Shown: in pieces, positions 26,668 to 35,020 of the stretch
How the letters are laid out: each line of letters starts with the position of its first letter
Position numbering within the stretch: position 1 is the stretch's first letter
Position numbers and translations under genes: made by a program
Notes under the pieces: model-generated
What the model saw: the letters and a program-made list of their open reading frames with translations, nothing else
The model's database searches: none
Told to the model about the DNA's origin: nothing
Source: JAGTVG01 sp964543195
GTDB taxonomy: Bacteria; Bacteroidota; Bacteroidia; Cytophagales; Cyclobacteriaceae
Reading direction: 5' to 3'
Length of the DNA: 64,000 nucleotides
Assembly: GCA_964543195.1 (NCBI GenBank)
Contig: CAZIXF010000006.1
Coordinates: 1-64,000, forward strand

Positions 26668-27876
26668 TTACAATTGCAGCCTGATCTTCAACCGGGTTAA
26701 GATGGCAGATACGCCAAGTATAAAAAAGGTAAAAAGCAAGGCCCTGAGCACACCTGGCCATCCTTCACCTGCAATATCCCTGAAATGGTAAAGTCCGAAA
26801 CTTGCATAATAAATATCCGGCAAAATGTAGGTCAACAATGGGTTAGAGCCTGCTGGCTTCAAAAATTTGGCCCATCCGGAGAACCCTTTCATATCCACTA
26901 TCCAGTACATCAGCATATAGATCGCCACACAGAAGAAAGCACTGAATAAGGTCCAGCTAGGCGTACTTCCAATTTTGGCCAGTCCGAAAGGCATCAGCAA
27001 CCATCCCATAATCAGCAGAACCAGTGCAAAGAGTGTTCCCGATATGAATTTTGAACTTATTCCGGCAACCACTTTGTTTTTTATAAATAACTGGGACATG
27101 ATCAGACCCGCCATTACGATGGAAGCCAGCGATCCGCTACCCACAGGCCAGAATATGCGGGGAATCTCCCGGATAAAACCGGTCCAGCCGGCTTTGGTGG
27201 CCACATTCAAAAACACAAGTACCAGGAAAGAAATCACCATGGCCGTAAACTTACCCCTGAATATCAGGTAAAGTAACCCTGCCGATAAATATGCCCATCC
27301 TATTCCTCCCAGTATTGACCAGTTGGTCAGATCGAGCCAGGCGAGTCCCCCATCGCTTTCCCGCCGGTACAAAAACAGCAAAATGGCCAGCAGTATCAAC
27401 CCCAAAACCTTCAGGATGTTGAAAATTATTTTTTTTGATGCTTCGGCTGCTGGGTAACGGTTCCATAATAAAATCACACCAACAAACATCAAAACATTCC
27501 AGGCCGTATAGGAGATTCCTGCCGCTTCAGGCTCCAGGTCACGGCCATTCATTATGAGTAACCCGATCGCTACCAGGCTCAGGGAACGGACCACAATATG
27601 ATACACAATCCGCAACAGGGAATCTCCCTTCGTTCTGCGTTTTTCCAGTGCGAGGGGAATGGCCATGCCCACGATGAAAAGAAAGGCCGGGAAAACCACG
27701 TCTACATAGGTTATTCCCTGTTCTCCGGGGGAAATATGATAAGTCCACCAGGGTAATCCCTCCACACCTGCCACATCATTCACAAACACCATTACAAATA
27801 TGGTGAGTCCCCTGAAAATATCGATCGACTGTATCCTTTTCGATTTTTTAAATATGATGGGTTCTGATTCAGGCAT
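26668..27876 (-). CDS. DUF5009/HGSNAT-like membrane acyltransferase
   Basis: 402-residue integral membrane protein with about ten hydrophobic segments. The opening RIQSIDIFRGLTIFVMVFVN and the loop DVVFPAFLFIVGMAIPLAL are characteristic of the COG4299 family that includes heparan-alpha-glucosaminide N-acetyltransferase. The human enzyme passes acetyl groups across the membrane to glucosamine; the bacterial substrates are not known. A role in acetylating extracytoplasmic sugars would fit the glycan-rich surroundings but is inference. First gene of the minus-strand group with the two FG-GAP/ASPIC proteins. Confidence 0.85.
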   Translation of the reverse strand: MPESEPIIFKKSKRIQSIDIFRGLTIFVMVFVNDVAGVEGLPWWTYHISPGEQGITYVDVVFPAFLFIVGMAIPLALEKRRTKGDSLLRIVYHIVVRSLSLVAIGLLIMNGRDLEPEAAGISYTAWNVLMFVGVILLWNRYPAAEASKKIIFNILKVLGLILLAILLFLYRRESDGGLAWLDLTNWSILGGIGWAYLSAGLLYLIFRGKFTAMVISFLVLVFLNVATKAGWTGFIREIPRIFWPVGSGSLASIVMAGLIMSQLFIKNKVVAGISSKFISGTLFALVLLIMGWLLMPFGLAKIGSTPSWTLFSAFFCVAIYMLMYWIVDMKGFSGWAKFLKPAGSNPLLTYILPDIYYASFGLYHFRDIAGEGWPGVLRALLFTFFILGVSAILTRLKIRLQL

Positions 27877-27920
27877 AATATTATTCTATTAAAAAGTTCA
27901 AGGTTTCGTTAAAAAATATT

Positions 27921-28040
27921 GTAATTCAAACGCGTTGTGGAATTATTATACATCTCATTATATTTTAGTCACGAAGGCACAAAATCACTGTGGTATCACA
28001 AAGCTTTTAATTATCTGATTCACACAACGGGTTAATTCAA
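27921..28040. mobile_element. MITE-like element, internally deleted copy
   Basis: A 120-bp AT-rich non-coding element that aligns end to end with the reverse complement of 54041-54250, apart from an internal gap of about 90 bp. Shared segments are GAATTATTATACAT, CATTATATTTT, CACGAAGG and TTTTAATTATCT-ATTCACACAAC. The ends form degenerate terminal inverted repeats (CGTTGTG-GAATT / ATTCACACAACG). The gap lies exactly where the longer copy has two TCATTAT repeats, so deletion by recombination or slippage between them is likely. It lies between the divergent DUF5009 and GH2 genes and carries no ORF. Confidence 0.7.
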
Positions 28041-28152
28041 TTTCTTTTTTAAGGGCTTTAAATTTTTATTATCCTATAACCGGGTTATGAGTTTTTAAAT
28101 TTTTAATTATCTTGATGCAAAACCTATTTTTCGGCGCTCAAGATAACAAATA

Positions 28153-30834
28153 ATGAATGATAGAGTACAGTTAAAGATCAAAACATTTTTATACGCGGTT
28201 GTTTTTCTGTTTTTTTTCACAGAAAACCAGGCACAAAATAAACAGGAACTGAATGAGGGCTGGGTATGCAGAAGGGTCGGTGAAGTAAACCAATCCGGAG
28301 AAAGTATTTCAAATCCGGATTTCACCCTGAAAAACTGGATGCCGGCCGAAGTACCGGGAACGGTCCTGACTACTTTGCTGAAAAATGACCTTATCCCGGA
28401 TCCTCTGGTAGGATTGAATAACGAAAAGATCCCGGACATATATGAGACCGGGAATGATCATTATACCTATTGGTTCGTCAAGGACCTTGAAAAAGCTGAT
28501 CCGGCAGAAAACGAACAGATATGGTTGCGCTTCCGGGGGATCAATTATGGTTGTGATGTATTTTTTAATGGGAAAAAGCTCAACAAGGAACGGCATCACG
28601 GTATGTTTTTGCGGCAACAGTATAATATCACCCAGCATGTAAGAGCAGACGGCCGGAACCGCCTTGCAGTCATCGTTTTTCCCCCGGATCCTCCCGGAAA
28701 CCCGAACGGAGGCCAGGGAGGCGATGGGGTGATCGGTCGAAACGTCTGCCATCAATATGTAGCCGGATGGGACTGGATACAACCGGTCAGGGATCGGAAT
28801 ACCGGCATCTGGGATAAGGTATTTATTGAGAGGACCGGACTGATCAATATTAAAAATCCTCATGTGATTACCCGCGTTCCGGGCAAGAGAACACCCGAAG
28901 CCACCGGTCAGGAACCGGTCATACTCCGTGTGACGGCCGAACTGGAAAATCCATCGAATGACGATATAACGGGTACCATCCAGTACGAGATCGCAGAAGA
29001 GGTAAATACAATCGATGTGTTGATACCCGCTAATTCCACATTTATGGTCGTCTTTCCGGATCTTGCTTTCCCTGATCCCGCCTTATGGTGGCCGAATGGT
29101 TACGGGCCGCAAAACCTATATGATCTCAAGCTGGATTTTATTACCAGGGATCAGAATATTTCAGATTCTGAAATGATTAAGGTAGGCATGCGGGAGATAA
29201 AAACCGAATGGAACCGGTTTACCCGGAGCCGGCAGGTATTCGTCAACGGACAGAAAATATTTATCAAAGGAGGCAATTGGATCATTTCAGATGCCATGCT
29301 GCGGTTTTCAAAAGAACGCTATGATGCCGAGATCCGCTTTCACCGGGATATGAACCTTAATCTGATCCGGATCTGGGGCGGGGCCATTACCGAAAGACCG
29401 GAGTTTTATGCGGCCTGCGATAAATATGGTTTGCTGGTTATGCAGGATTTCTGGATGTCGGGCGACTGCAACGGCCGTTGGGTTGATCCCCGTAAAAAAG
29501 ATGATCAGTGGACACGGCGTTCTTATCCCGACGACCATCGATTATTTCTACGATCGGCAGTCGATATGGTGAAGATGATACGGAATCATTCCTCGCTTGC
29601 ATTCTGGTGTGGCGGCAATGAAATCGGTCCCCCTGATGACCTTGTTACCATCATGCGCGATACCCTGCAGTCCGGTCTGGACGGGACACGGTTTTTCTTC
29701 GAGAGTTCCACTTCCGGGGAGATGTCACATAACTTTAAAGGCGGGACCGGTGACGGACCCTATGGGATCCAGCCTCTTGAAGTATTTTGGGGAGAAAGAA
29801 CCTTTCCTTTCAACTCGGAGATCGGATCAGTAGGCCTGGGTGATATACATTCCCTCCAACGGTTTATTCCCGATACCAGTCTTGTTGCACCGGGACATTA
29901 TCAGTCACCGGATAAAGAGGATGACGGCAGGTTGGCTAAAATTGAGCCAATGTGGCGGTATCATAAATATATCGGATATGGAAATTTTATGGATCAGTAC
30001 GGAGGATATACCGATGCCGCGGATTTCGCCAAAAAAGCCCAGCTTATCAACTATAACCAATACCGTGCCCTGATCGAGGGATTCAGTTCCCATATGTGGG
30101 AATGGTATACCGGGGTGATCATCTGGAAAACACAGAATCCCTGGACTGCCCTTCGGGGACAGATGTATGATTGGTACCTCGATCCCAATGGAGGTTTATA
30201 CGGGCTTCATACGGCCGGCGAACCGCTGCACATCATGTATGACCCGGTAAAACAGATGATACAGATAGCCAACCATACTTTTACGCGGTATCGTAACCTG
30301 ATGGTGAAGGTAGACGTGGTCGATGAAACTGGAGAATCCCGGCGGATCTATCAGCAACTGGTCGATGTGGAACCCACTTCAGTGAAAAACTGCCAGGCCG
30401 TCCGTAGCGGGATCATCCGGTTGACCGGCGAAAAGGGAGCCTTCCTATCAATGAAAATCTTTGAAGCGACAGACAGCATACTCAGTGAAAACCTGTACTG
30501 GCTTCCTGATTCGGCAGGAAACTATACATTCCTGCAGGATCTGCCCAAAGTGAAGATTACCTCAAAAGTTGAGCTAATAAAAGAAGGCAAACTAAAACTT
30601 CACCTTGAAAATAGCATAGGCAATCCGGTGGCTTTTTTTATCAGAATATCCATGATCGATAAAAATACAGGTAAAAGAATACTGCCGGTATTTTATTCGG
30701 ATAATTATATCAGCATTCTGCCCGGAAGCAATAAATCCATTTATCTGGAATATCCCGGTATCATCAATGAGCATGAAGCAGCCCTCAATATATCAGGATG
30801 GAATGTGGAAAACAGAAATATTGAATTGAGATAA
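28153..30834 (+). CDS. GH2 exo-beta-glucosaminidase/beta-mannosidase-like enzyme
   Basis: 893 residues with a signal peptide (ending near ENQAQ). Domain order is sugar-binding jelly roll (about 30-230), Ig-like domain (about 235-355), (beta/alpha)8 barrel (about 355-640) and C-terminal beta domains. The barrel has WCGGNEIGPP with acid/base Glu490 and FNSEIGSVG with nucleophile Glu556. The layout with a long jelly roll and GMREIKTEW before the barrel resembles exo-beta-D-glucosaminidases and beta-mannosidases more than beta-galactosidases. The exact substrate cannot be read from sequence; proximity to GH18 and an HGSNAT-like gene would suit amino-sugar glycans. The FG-GAP/ASPIC gene 188 bp downstream is on the same strand. 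Confidence 0.88.
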   Translation: MNDRVQLKIKTFLYAVVFLFFFTENQAQNKQELNEGWVCRRVGEVNQSGESISNPDFTLKNWMPAEVPGTVLTTLLKNDLIPDPLVGLNNEKIPDIYETGNDHYTYWFVKDLEKADPAENEQIWLRFRGINYGCDVFFNGKKLNKERHHGMFLRQQYNITQHVRADGRNRLAVIVFPPDPPGNPNGGQGGDGVIGRNVCHQYVAGWDWIQPVRDRNTGIWDKVFIERTGLINIKNPHVITRVPGKRTPEATGQEPVILRVTAELENPSNDDITGTIQYEIAEEVNTIDVLIPANSTFMVVFPDLAFPDPALWWPNGYGPQNLYDLKLDFITRDQNISDSEMIKVGMREIKTEWNRFTRSRQVFVNGQKIFIKGGNWIISDAMLRFSKERYDAEIRFHRDMNLNLIRIWGGAITERPEFYAACDKYGLLVMQDFWMSGDCNGRWVDPRKKDDQWTRRSYPDDHRLFLRSAVDMVKMIRNHSSLAFWCGGNEIGPPDDLVTIMRDTLQSGLDGTRFFFESSTSGEMSHNFKGGTGDGPYGIQPLEVFWGERTFPFNSEIGSVGLGDIHSLQRFIPDTSLVAPGHYQSPDKEDDGRLAKIEPMWRYHKYIGYGNFMDQYGGYTDAADFAKKAQLINYNQYRALIEGFSSHMWEWYTGVIIWKTQNPWTALRGQMYDWYLDPNGGLYGLHTAGEPLHIMYDPVKQMIQIANHTFTRYRNLMVKVDVVDETGESRRIYQQLVDVEPTSVKNCQAVRSGIIRLTGEKGAFLSMKIFEATDSILSENLYWLPDSAGNYTFLQDLPKVKITSKVELIKEGKLKLHLENSIGNPVAFFIRISMIDKNTGKRILPVFYSDNYISILPGSNKSIYLEYPGIINEHEAALNISGWNVENRNIELR

Positions 30835-31022
30835 ATCATACAAAGTAAATTAAATGATGGTATTTTACCGGAAGTTTGAGAATGCATAACCGTATAATCC
30901 GCCTTGCTATTGGATATCGAATTTTTATACTTAAATATATTATTATAAGTATATTGAATTAAATAATGTTTTAATTATAAAAACACAAAATAAAAAATTA
31001 AATAAGTAATTAAAGTATTAAT

Positions 31023-34000
31023 ATGCTATATTTTTTGATGGTCATATTAAATATTTTTCCTCCGGGAACTACGAAACTTTTTAATAAAATTGATTCGGAA
31101 AAAAGTGAAATCGATTTTGAAAACAGGTTAAATGAAACCCATAAGGAAAACATGCTTACATTCACCAATTTCTATACAGGAAGTGGAGTGGGGATACTGG
31201 ATGTGAACAATGACGGATTTCAGGATATTTTCTTTGGAGGCAACCAGGTAAGTTCAGCTTTATATCTAAATCAACAAAATCTTACCTTCAAAAATATAAC
31301 CAAAGAGGCGGGAGTAGAAACGGACCGATGGATAACAGGAATCTCTATTGTAGATATTAACCAGGATGGATTCGATGATATATATCTTTCGGTATCGGGT
31401 TTCTGGTCTTCTCATAATACAGAAAATATTTTATTTGTAAATAATGGCGATAATACCTTCACTGAAAAAGCAGCCGAATATAATTTAAATGAAAAAGAGC
31501 AGACCACCCATACCAGTTTTTTTGATTATGACCGGGACGGTGATCTGGATGCATTCCTGGCCATAAATCCAACTGATTTTTCGGTCAACACTATGGTGAG
31601 TATTAAAAAACGTAAAATGAATGGGGAGGCAAGAAGCACCGATAAATTATTCAGGAATAATGGTGATGGCAGTTTTACCGATGTGTCGAAGTCGGCAGGC
31701 ATCCTGATCGAGGGCTACAGCCTGGGATTAAATACATCCGATATCAATAAAGACGGCTGGATCGATATTCTGGTAACAAACGACTACAGTACCAATGATC
31801 TGCTCTATATAAATAACGGCGATGGTACTTTTTCCAATAAAGCCGGTGAATTTTTCGACTATACAAGTTGGGCAAGTATGGGTAACGATGTTGGAGACAT
31901 CAACAACGATGCATTACTGGATGTATTTAATCTTGACATGTTGCCTGAATCCAGCTACCGGCAAAAAATAATCGATCAGCCACCCACATATGATTCATTC
32001 AAAAAATTACTTGATCTGGGATACGAACCGCAGTTTATCAGAAATATGCTTCACCTGAATAATGGAAATAACACGTTCAGTGAAATCGGCCAGCTTGCAA
32101 ATATTGATCAATCAGATTGGAGCTGGTGTCCACTTCTGATCGATCTGAATAATGATGGCTATAAGGACTTATTCATAACCACAGGTTTTAAAAGAGACGT
32201 GGGTGACCTGGATTTTATGATCTATGATAAAGATTCTCCTTTTTCCAGGGAGGGCTCTAAAACTCCTTTTACATCCCAGTTAAAAGCCATAAAAAAGAGG
32301 AAAGGCACACCAATTATTAATTATGTGTTTAAAAACAACAGCGACCTTACCTTTTCGAAAGTTTCTCATGAATGGGGTTTTGATGAAAAAACATTTTCAA
32401 ATGGAGCTACTGTTGCCGATTTGGATAATGACGGCGACCTTGATATCATTATAAGTAATATCGACCGGGAAGCAACTGTTTATGAAAACCTGTCCGACAG
32501 GAAATCGAATAACCATTATATAAAAATAAAGCTTAAAGGGCCCTCATCAAACCGGTCAGGAACAGGTGCGAAAGTTACCGTCTATCATGATGGTATTATA
32601 CAGTATATCGATAACAATCCGTACCGGGGTTATATGTCGAGTGTTGATAGAAATATTCTTTTCGGCACCGGAAAATCGACCCGCATTGATTCCATTGAAG
32701 TAGTTTGGACAAATAATGTGAGATCCCGGATATATGATCTTAAAGTTGACACGGTGATAACCATAGACCATCACACTGCAATCCCGGCAAAAGAAATTGA
32801 AAACAACAAACAGGCAGCCAGCCGGGATTTCATAGAAATAACTTCAGAGATGGGCATTCACTATAAACATAAAGAAGATCCCTACGTGGATTTTTATAAA
32901 CAACCTCTGTTACCCCACCAGCACTCCAGATTTGGTCCCGGTATAGCTGTGGGTGACATAAACGAAGATGGCCTGGATGATTTTTTTGTTGGGGGAGCCA
33001 GGGGCTCGGCCGGAACCTTGTTTTTTCAGGCACCGGATGCTACTTTCCGATCCGTTAAATTTCCATTCGGGCATCAATTTGAAGATATGGGGGTCTTACT
33101 GTTCGATTTCGATAATGATAATGACCTGGATCTATATGTGGTTTCGGGTGGTAATTTCCGGAGTAACAATCCAAAATTATTTCAGGATCGCTTATACGTT
33201 AATCTTGGGAAAGGGAAATTTTTCAAATCAAAAAACCTTATACCCGAAATCAATTCCAGCGGAAGTATTGTAACTGCCTCAGATTTTGATGGAGACAACG
33301 ACCTGGATTTATTCATTGGCGGACGGGTGAGTCCGGGACGTTATCCTGTCATACCGAAAAGCTATCTTCTGGAAAACCAAGATGGACGGTTTATCGATGT
33401 AACTGAGGAAAAGGCGCCTGGTTTGAAAGAAACCGGAATGGTAACCGCTGCTTTGTGGACTGATTTTACAGAAAATGGCAATCCGGATTTACTGGTCGCA
33501 GGGGAATGGATGCCGGTAACTGTTTATGAAAACGAAAATGGATATTTAAAGGATATTACCCAGCAGCTTGGCCTGGAAAATTCAACCGGCTGGTGGAACA
33601 GTATTAATGCAGGCGATATCAATAAGGATGGAAACGTAGATTATATTCTGGGAAATTTCGGGTTAAATCATGGTTACAATGCTTCAAAAAATGATCCGCT
33701 CAAGCTTTTTGCCAAGGATTTTGATAATAATGGAAGTATTGAAACTATTTTGACCATGAAATATGTAGAAGATTATTACCCGGTGGCTTTCCGGAATGTC
33801 TTTCTAAAAGCTCTTTTTCCAAAAATAATGACTTATAAGACATATGAATCTTATGCCAGAACTACAGCACGTGAACTGTTGAATGATCTTGGAAAAGAAA
33901 ATGCAATTGAATTAGAAGCCTGTAATCTTGCAAATCATGTTCTCATAAAACATAATAATGATAGCCTGCAGTTGAAGCCTTTGCCTGTTAATGGTCAGTT

Positions 34001-34517
34001 CTCTCCTGTTTTCGGTACTGTTAATGCCGATATTGATGCCGATGGAACAACCGAATTCCTTATGGTGGGCAACTTATATAGTAACAATGTGGCTCATGGT
34101 CCTCTGAGTGCGTTTACCGGTGGCACACTCGTAGTGGGCCCAGAAAATGATATGAAAGTGGTCAGGGGTAACAAAAACGGTTTTTATGTTCCCGGTGATG
34201 CCAAATCCCTGGCAAGCCTTGTTTTAGCTGATGGCCGGATCGCTTATATAGTGGGTAATAACAATGATAGTCTTCGCGTTTTTTCAAAAACAAGGAACAT
34301 CAAAAAAAGATTTATTCTTAAGCCGTTAGACGCATACGCCATCATCGAGTTTAATAATGGAACAAAAACCAGGAAAGAATTTTACTATGGATCGGGTTAT
34401 TTATCACAATCAACCCGTTCTTTTGAACTTCCTCCCATGTGGAAAAAAATCACGGTGATTACCTACTCGCGAGAAAAAAGAATACTCACATCAGAAGATA
34501 TTGCTGAAGGTCAATAA
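31023..34517 (+). CDS. FG-GAP/VCBS repeat protein with ASPIC/UnbV domain
   Basis: 1164 residues, same layout as the protein at 19571-23002: FG-GAP repeats with about fourteen calcium loops (DVNNDGFQDIFF, DFDNDNDLDLYV and others) and an ASPIC/UnbV domain at about residues 495-580 (YRGYMSSVDRNILFGTGKS, VVWTNNVRS). The N-terminal hydrophobic stretch is short (MLYFLMVILNIFPPG), so the signal peptide is weaker than in the paralogue and the true start could differ. Base composition looks more AT-rich than the flanking GH genes, which may reflect a different origin. Probably surface-exposed or periplasmic; function unknown. Confidence 0.85.
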   Translation: MLYFLMVILNIFPPGTTKLFNKIDSEKSEIDFENRLNETHKENMLTFTNFYTGSGVGILDVNNDGFQDIFFGGNQVSSALYLNQQNLTFKNITKEAGVETDRWITGISIVDINQDGFDDIYLSVSGFWSSHNTENILFVNNGDNTFTEKAAEYNLNEKEQTTHTSFFDYDRDGDLDAFLAINPTDFSVNTMVSIKKRKMNGEARSTDKLFRNNGDGSFTDVSKSAGILIEGYSLGLNTSDINKDGWIDILVTNDYSTNDLLYINNGDGTFSNKAGEFFDYTSWASMGNDVGDINNDALLDVFNLDMLPESSYRQKIIDQPPTYDSFKKLLDLGYEPQFIRNMLHLNNGNNTFSEIGQLANIDQSDWSWCPLLIDLNNDGYKDLFITTGFKRDVGDLDFMIYDKDSPFSREGSKTPFTSQLKAIKKRKGTPIINYVFKNNSDLTFSKVSHEWGFDEKTFSNGATVADLDNDGDLDIIISNIDREATVYENLSDRKSNNHYIKIKLKGPSSNRSGTGAKVTVYHDGIIQYIDNNPYRGYMSSVDRNILFGTGKSTRIDSIEVVWTNNVRSRIYDLKVDTVITIDHHTAIPAKEIENNKQAASRDFIEITSEMGIHYKHKEDPYVDFYKQPLLPHQHSRFGPGIAVGDINEDGLDDFFVGGARGSAGTLFFQAPDATFRSVKFPFGHQFEDMGVLLFDFDNDNDLDLYVVSGGNFRSNNPKLFQDRLYVNLGKGKFFKSKNLIPEINSSGSIVTASDFDGDNDLDLFIGGRVSPGRYPVIPKSYLLENQDGRFIDVTEEKAPGLKETGMVTAALWTDFTENGNPDLLVAGEWMPVTVYENENGYLKDITQQLGLENSTGWWNSINAGDINKDGNVDYILGNFGLNHGYNASKNDPLKLFAKDFDNNGSIETILTMKYVEDYYPVAFRNVFLKALFPKIMTYKTYESYARTTARELLNDLGKENAIELEACNLANHVLIKHNNDSLQLKPLPVNGQFSPVFGTVNADIDADGTTEFLMVGNLYSNNVAHGPLSAFTGGTLVVGPENDMKVVRGNKNGFYVPGDAKSLASLVLADGRIAYIVGNNNDSLRVFSKTRNIKKRFILKPLDAYAIIEFNNGTKTRKEFYYGSGYLSQSTRSFELPPMWKKITVITYSREKRILTSEDIAEGQ

Positions 34518-34668
34518 CTCGTGTGCTGAATATTTATTCATTACCGGCAGCTTAATATATTAATCCATTGATTTGATATTTTTCTTGTTTTGTTTTTCAG
34601 AAATACTTTTATTATAATTTAAAGTATTCATTATAGTCAAAATTTGTAACCAAGAAATCTTATTAATA

Positions 34669-34989
34669 ATGATCAGGAATAAATTAGATACCCTTACGGA
34701 AACCATAGAGGCCCTCAAGAAGGATGGATATACGGATGATTTCAAAGCGGAAGAGGAAGCGATCGTGGCGCTTTATTCCAAAAAGGAATTTCAGCCTGAT
34801 GACCTTACTATCGTTCAGACCTTCCGGTTCGAAGGCGTAACGAATCCCAGCGACATGACTGACCTTTACGTGATCGAAGCTACCGATGGCACCAGGGGCA
34901 CGATGGCCATGTCCTATGGTCCTCACCAGTCCCAGAATGTGGAACTGATCAAACAGATAAAGATCGAACGCAATCCCGACGAACACTGA
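34669..34989 (+). CDS. Conserved small protein of Bacteroidota
   Basis: 106-residue soluble protein with a regular composition and no signal peptide. The N-terminal LDTLTETIEALKKDGYTDDF and the following FRFEGVTNPSDMTDLYVIEA and GTMAMSYGP segments match, as I recall, a small family of about 100 residues often labelled phosphoribosylpyrophosphate synthetase. That label is almost certainly wrong, since no PRPP synthetase motif is present. It overlaps nothing and ends 31 bases before the convergent GH9 stop. Role unknown. Confidence 0.75.
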   Translation: MIRNKLDTLTETIEALKKDGYTDDFKAEEEAIVALYSKKEFQPDDLTIVQTFRFEGVTNPSDMTDLYVIEATDGTRGTMAMSYGPHQSQNVELIKQIKIERNPDEH

Positions 34990-35020
34990 CATAACCCGGC
35001 AAAACCACACACGGAAGCTA

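Noticed and set aside
34669..34989. Phosphoribosylpyrophosphate synthetase
   Set aside because: The product is 106 residues and lacks the PRPP-binding and ATP-binding motifs of the roughly 310-residue enzyme.
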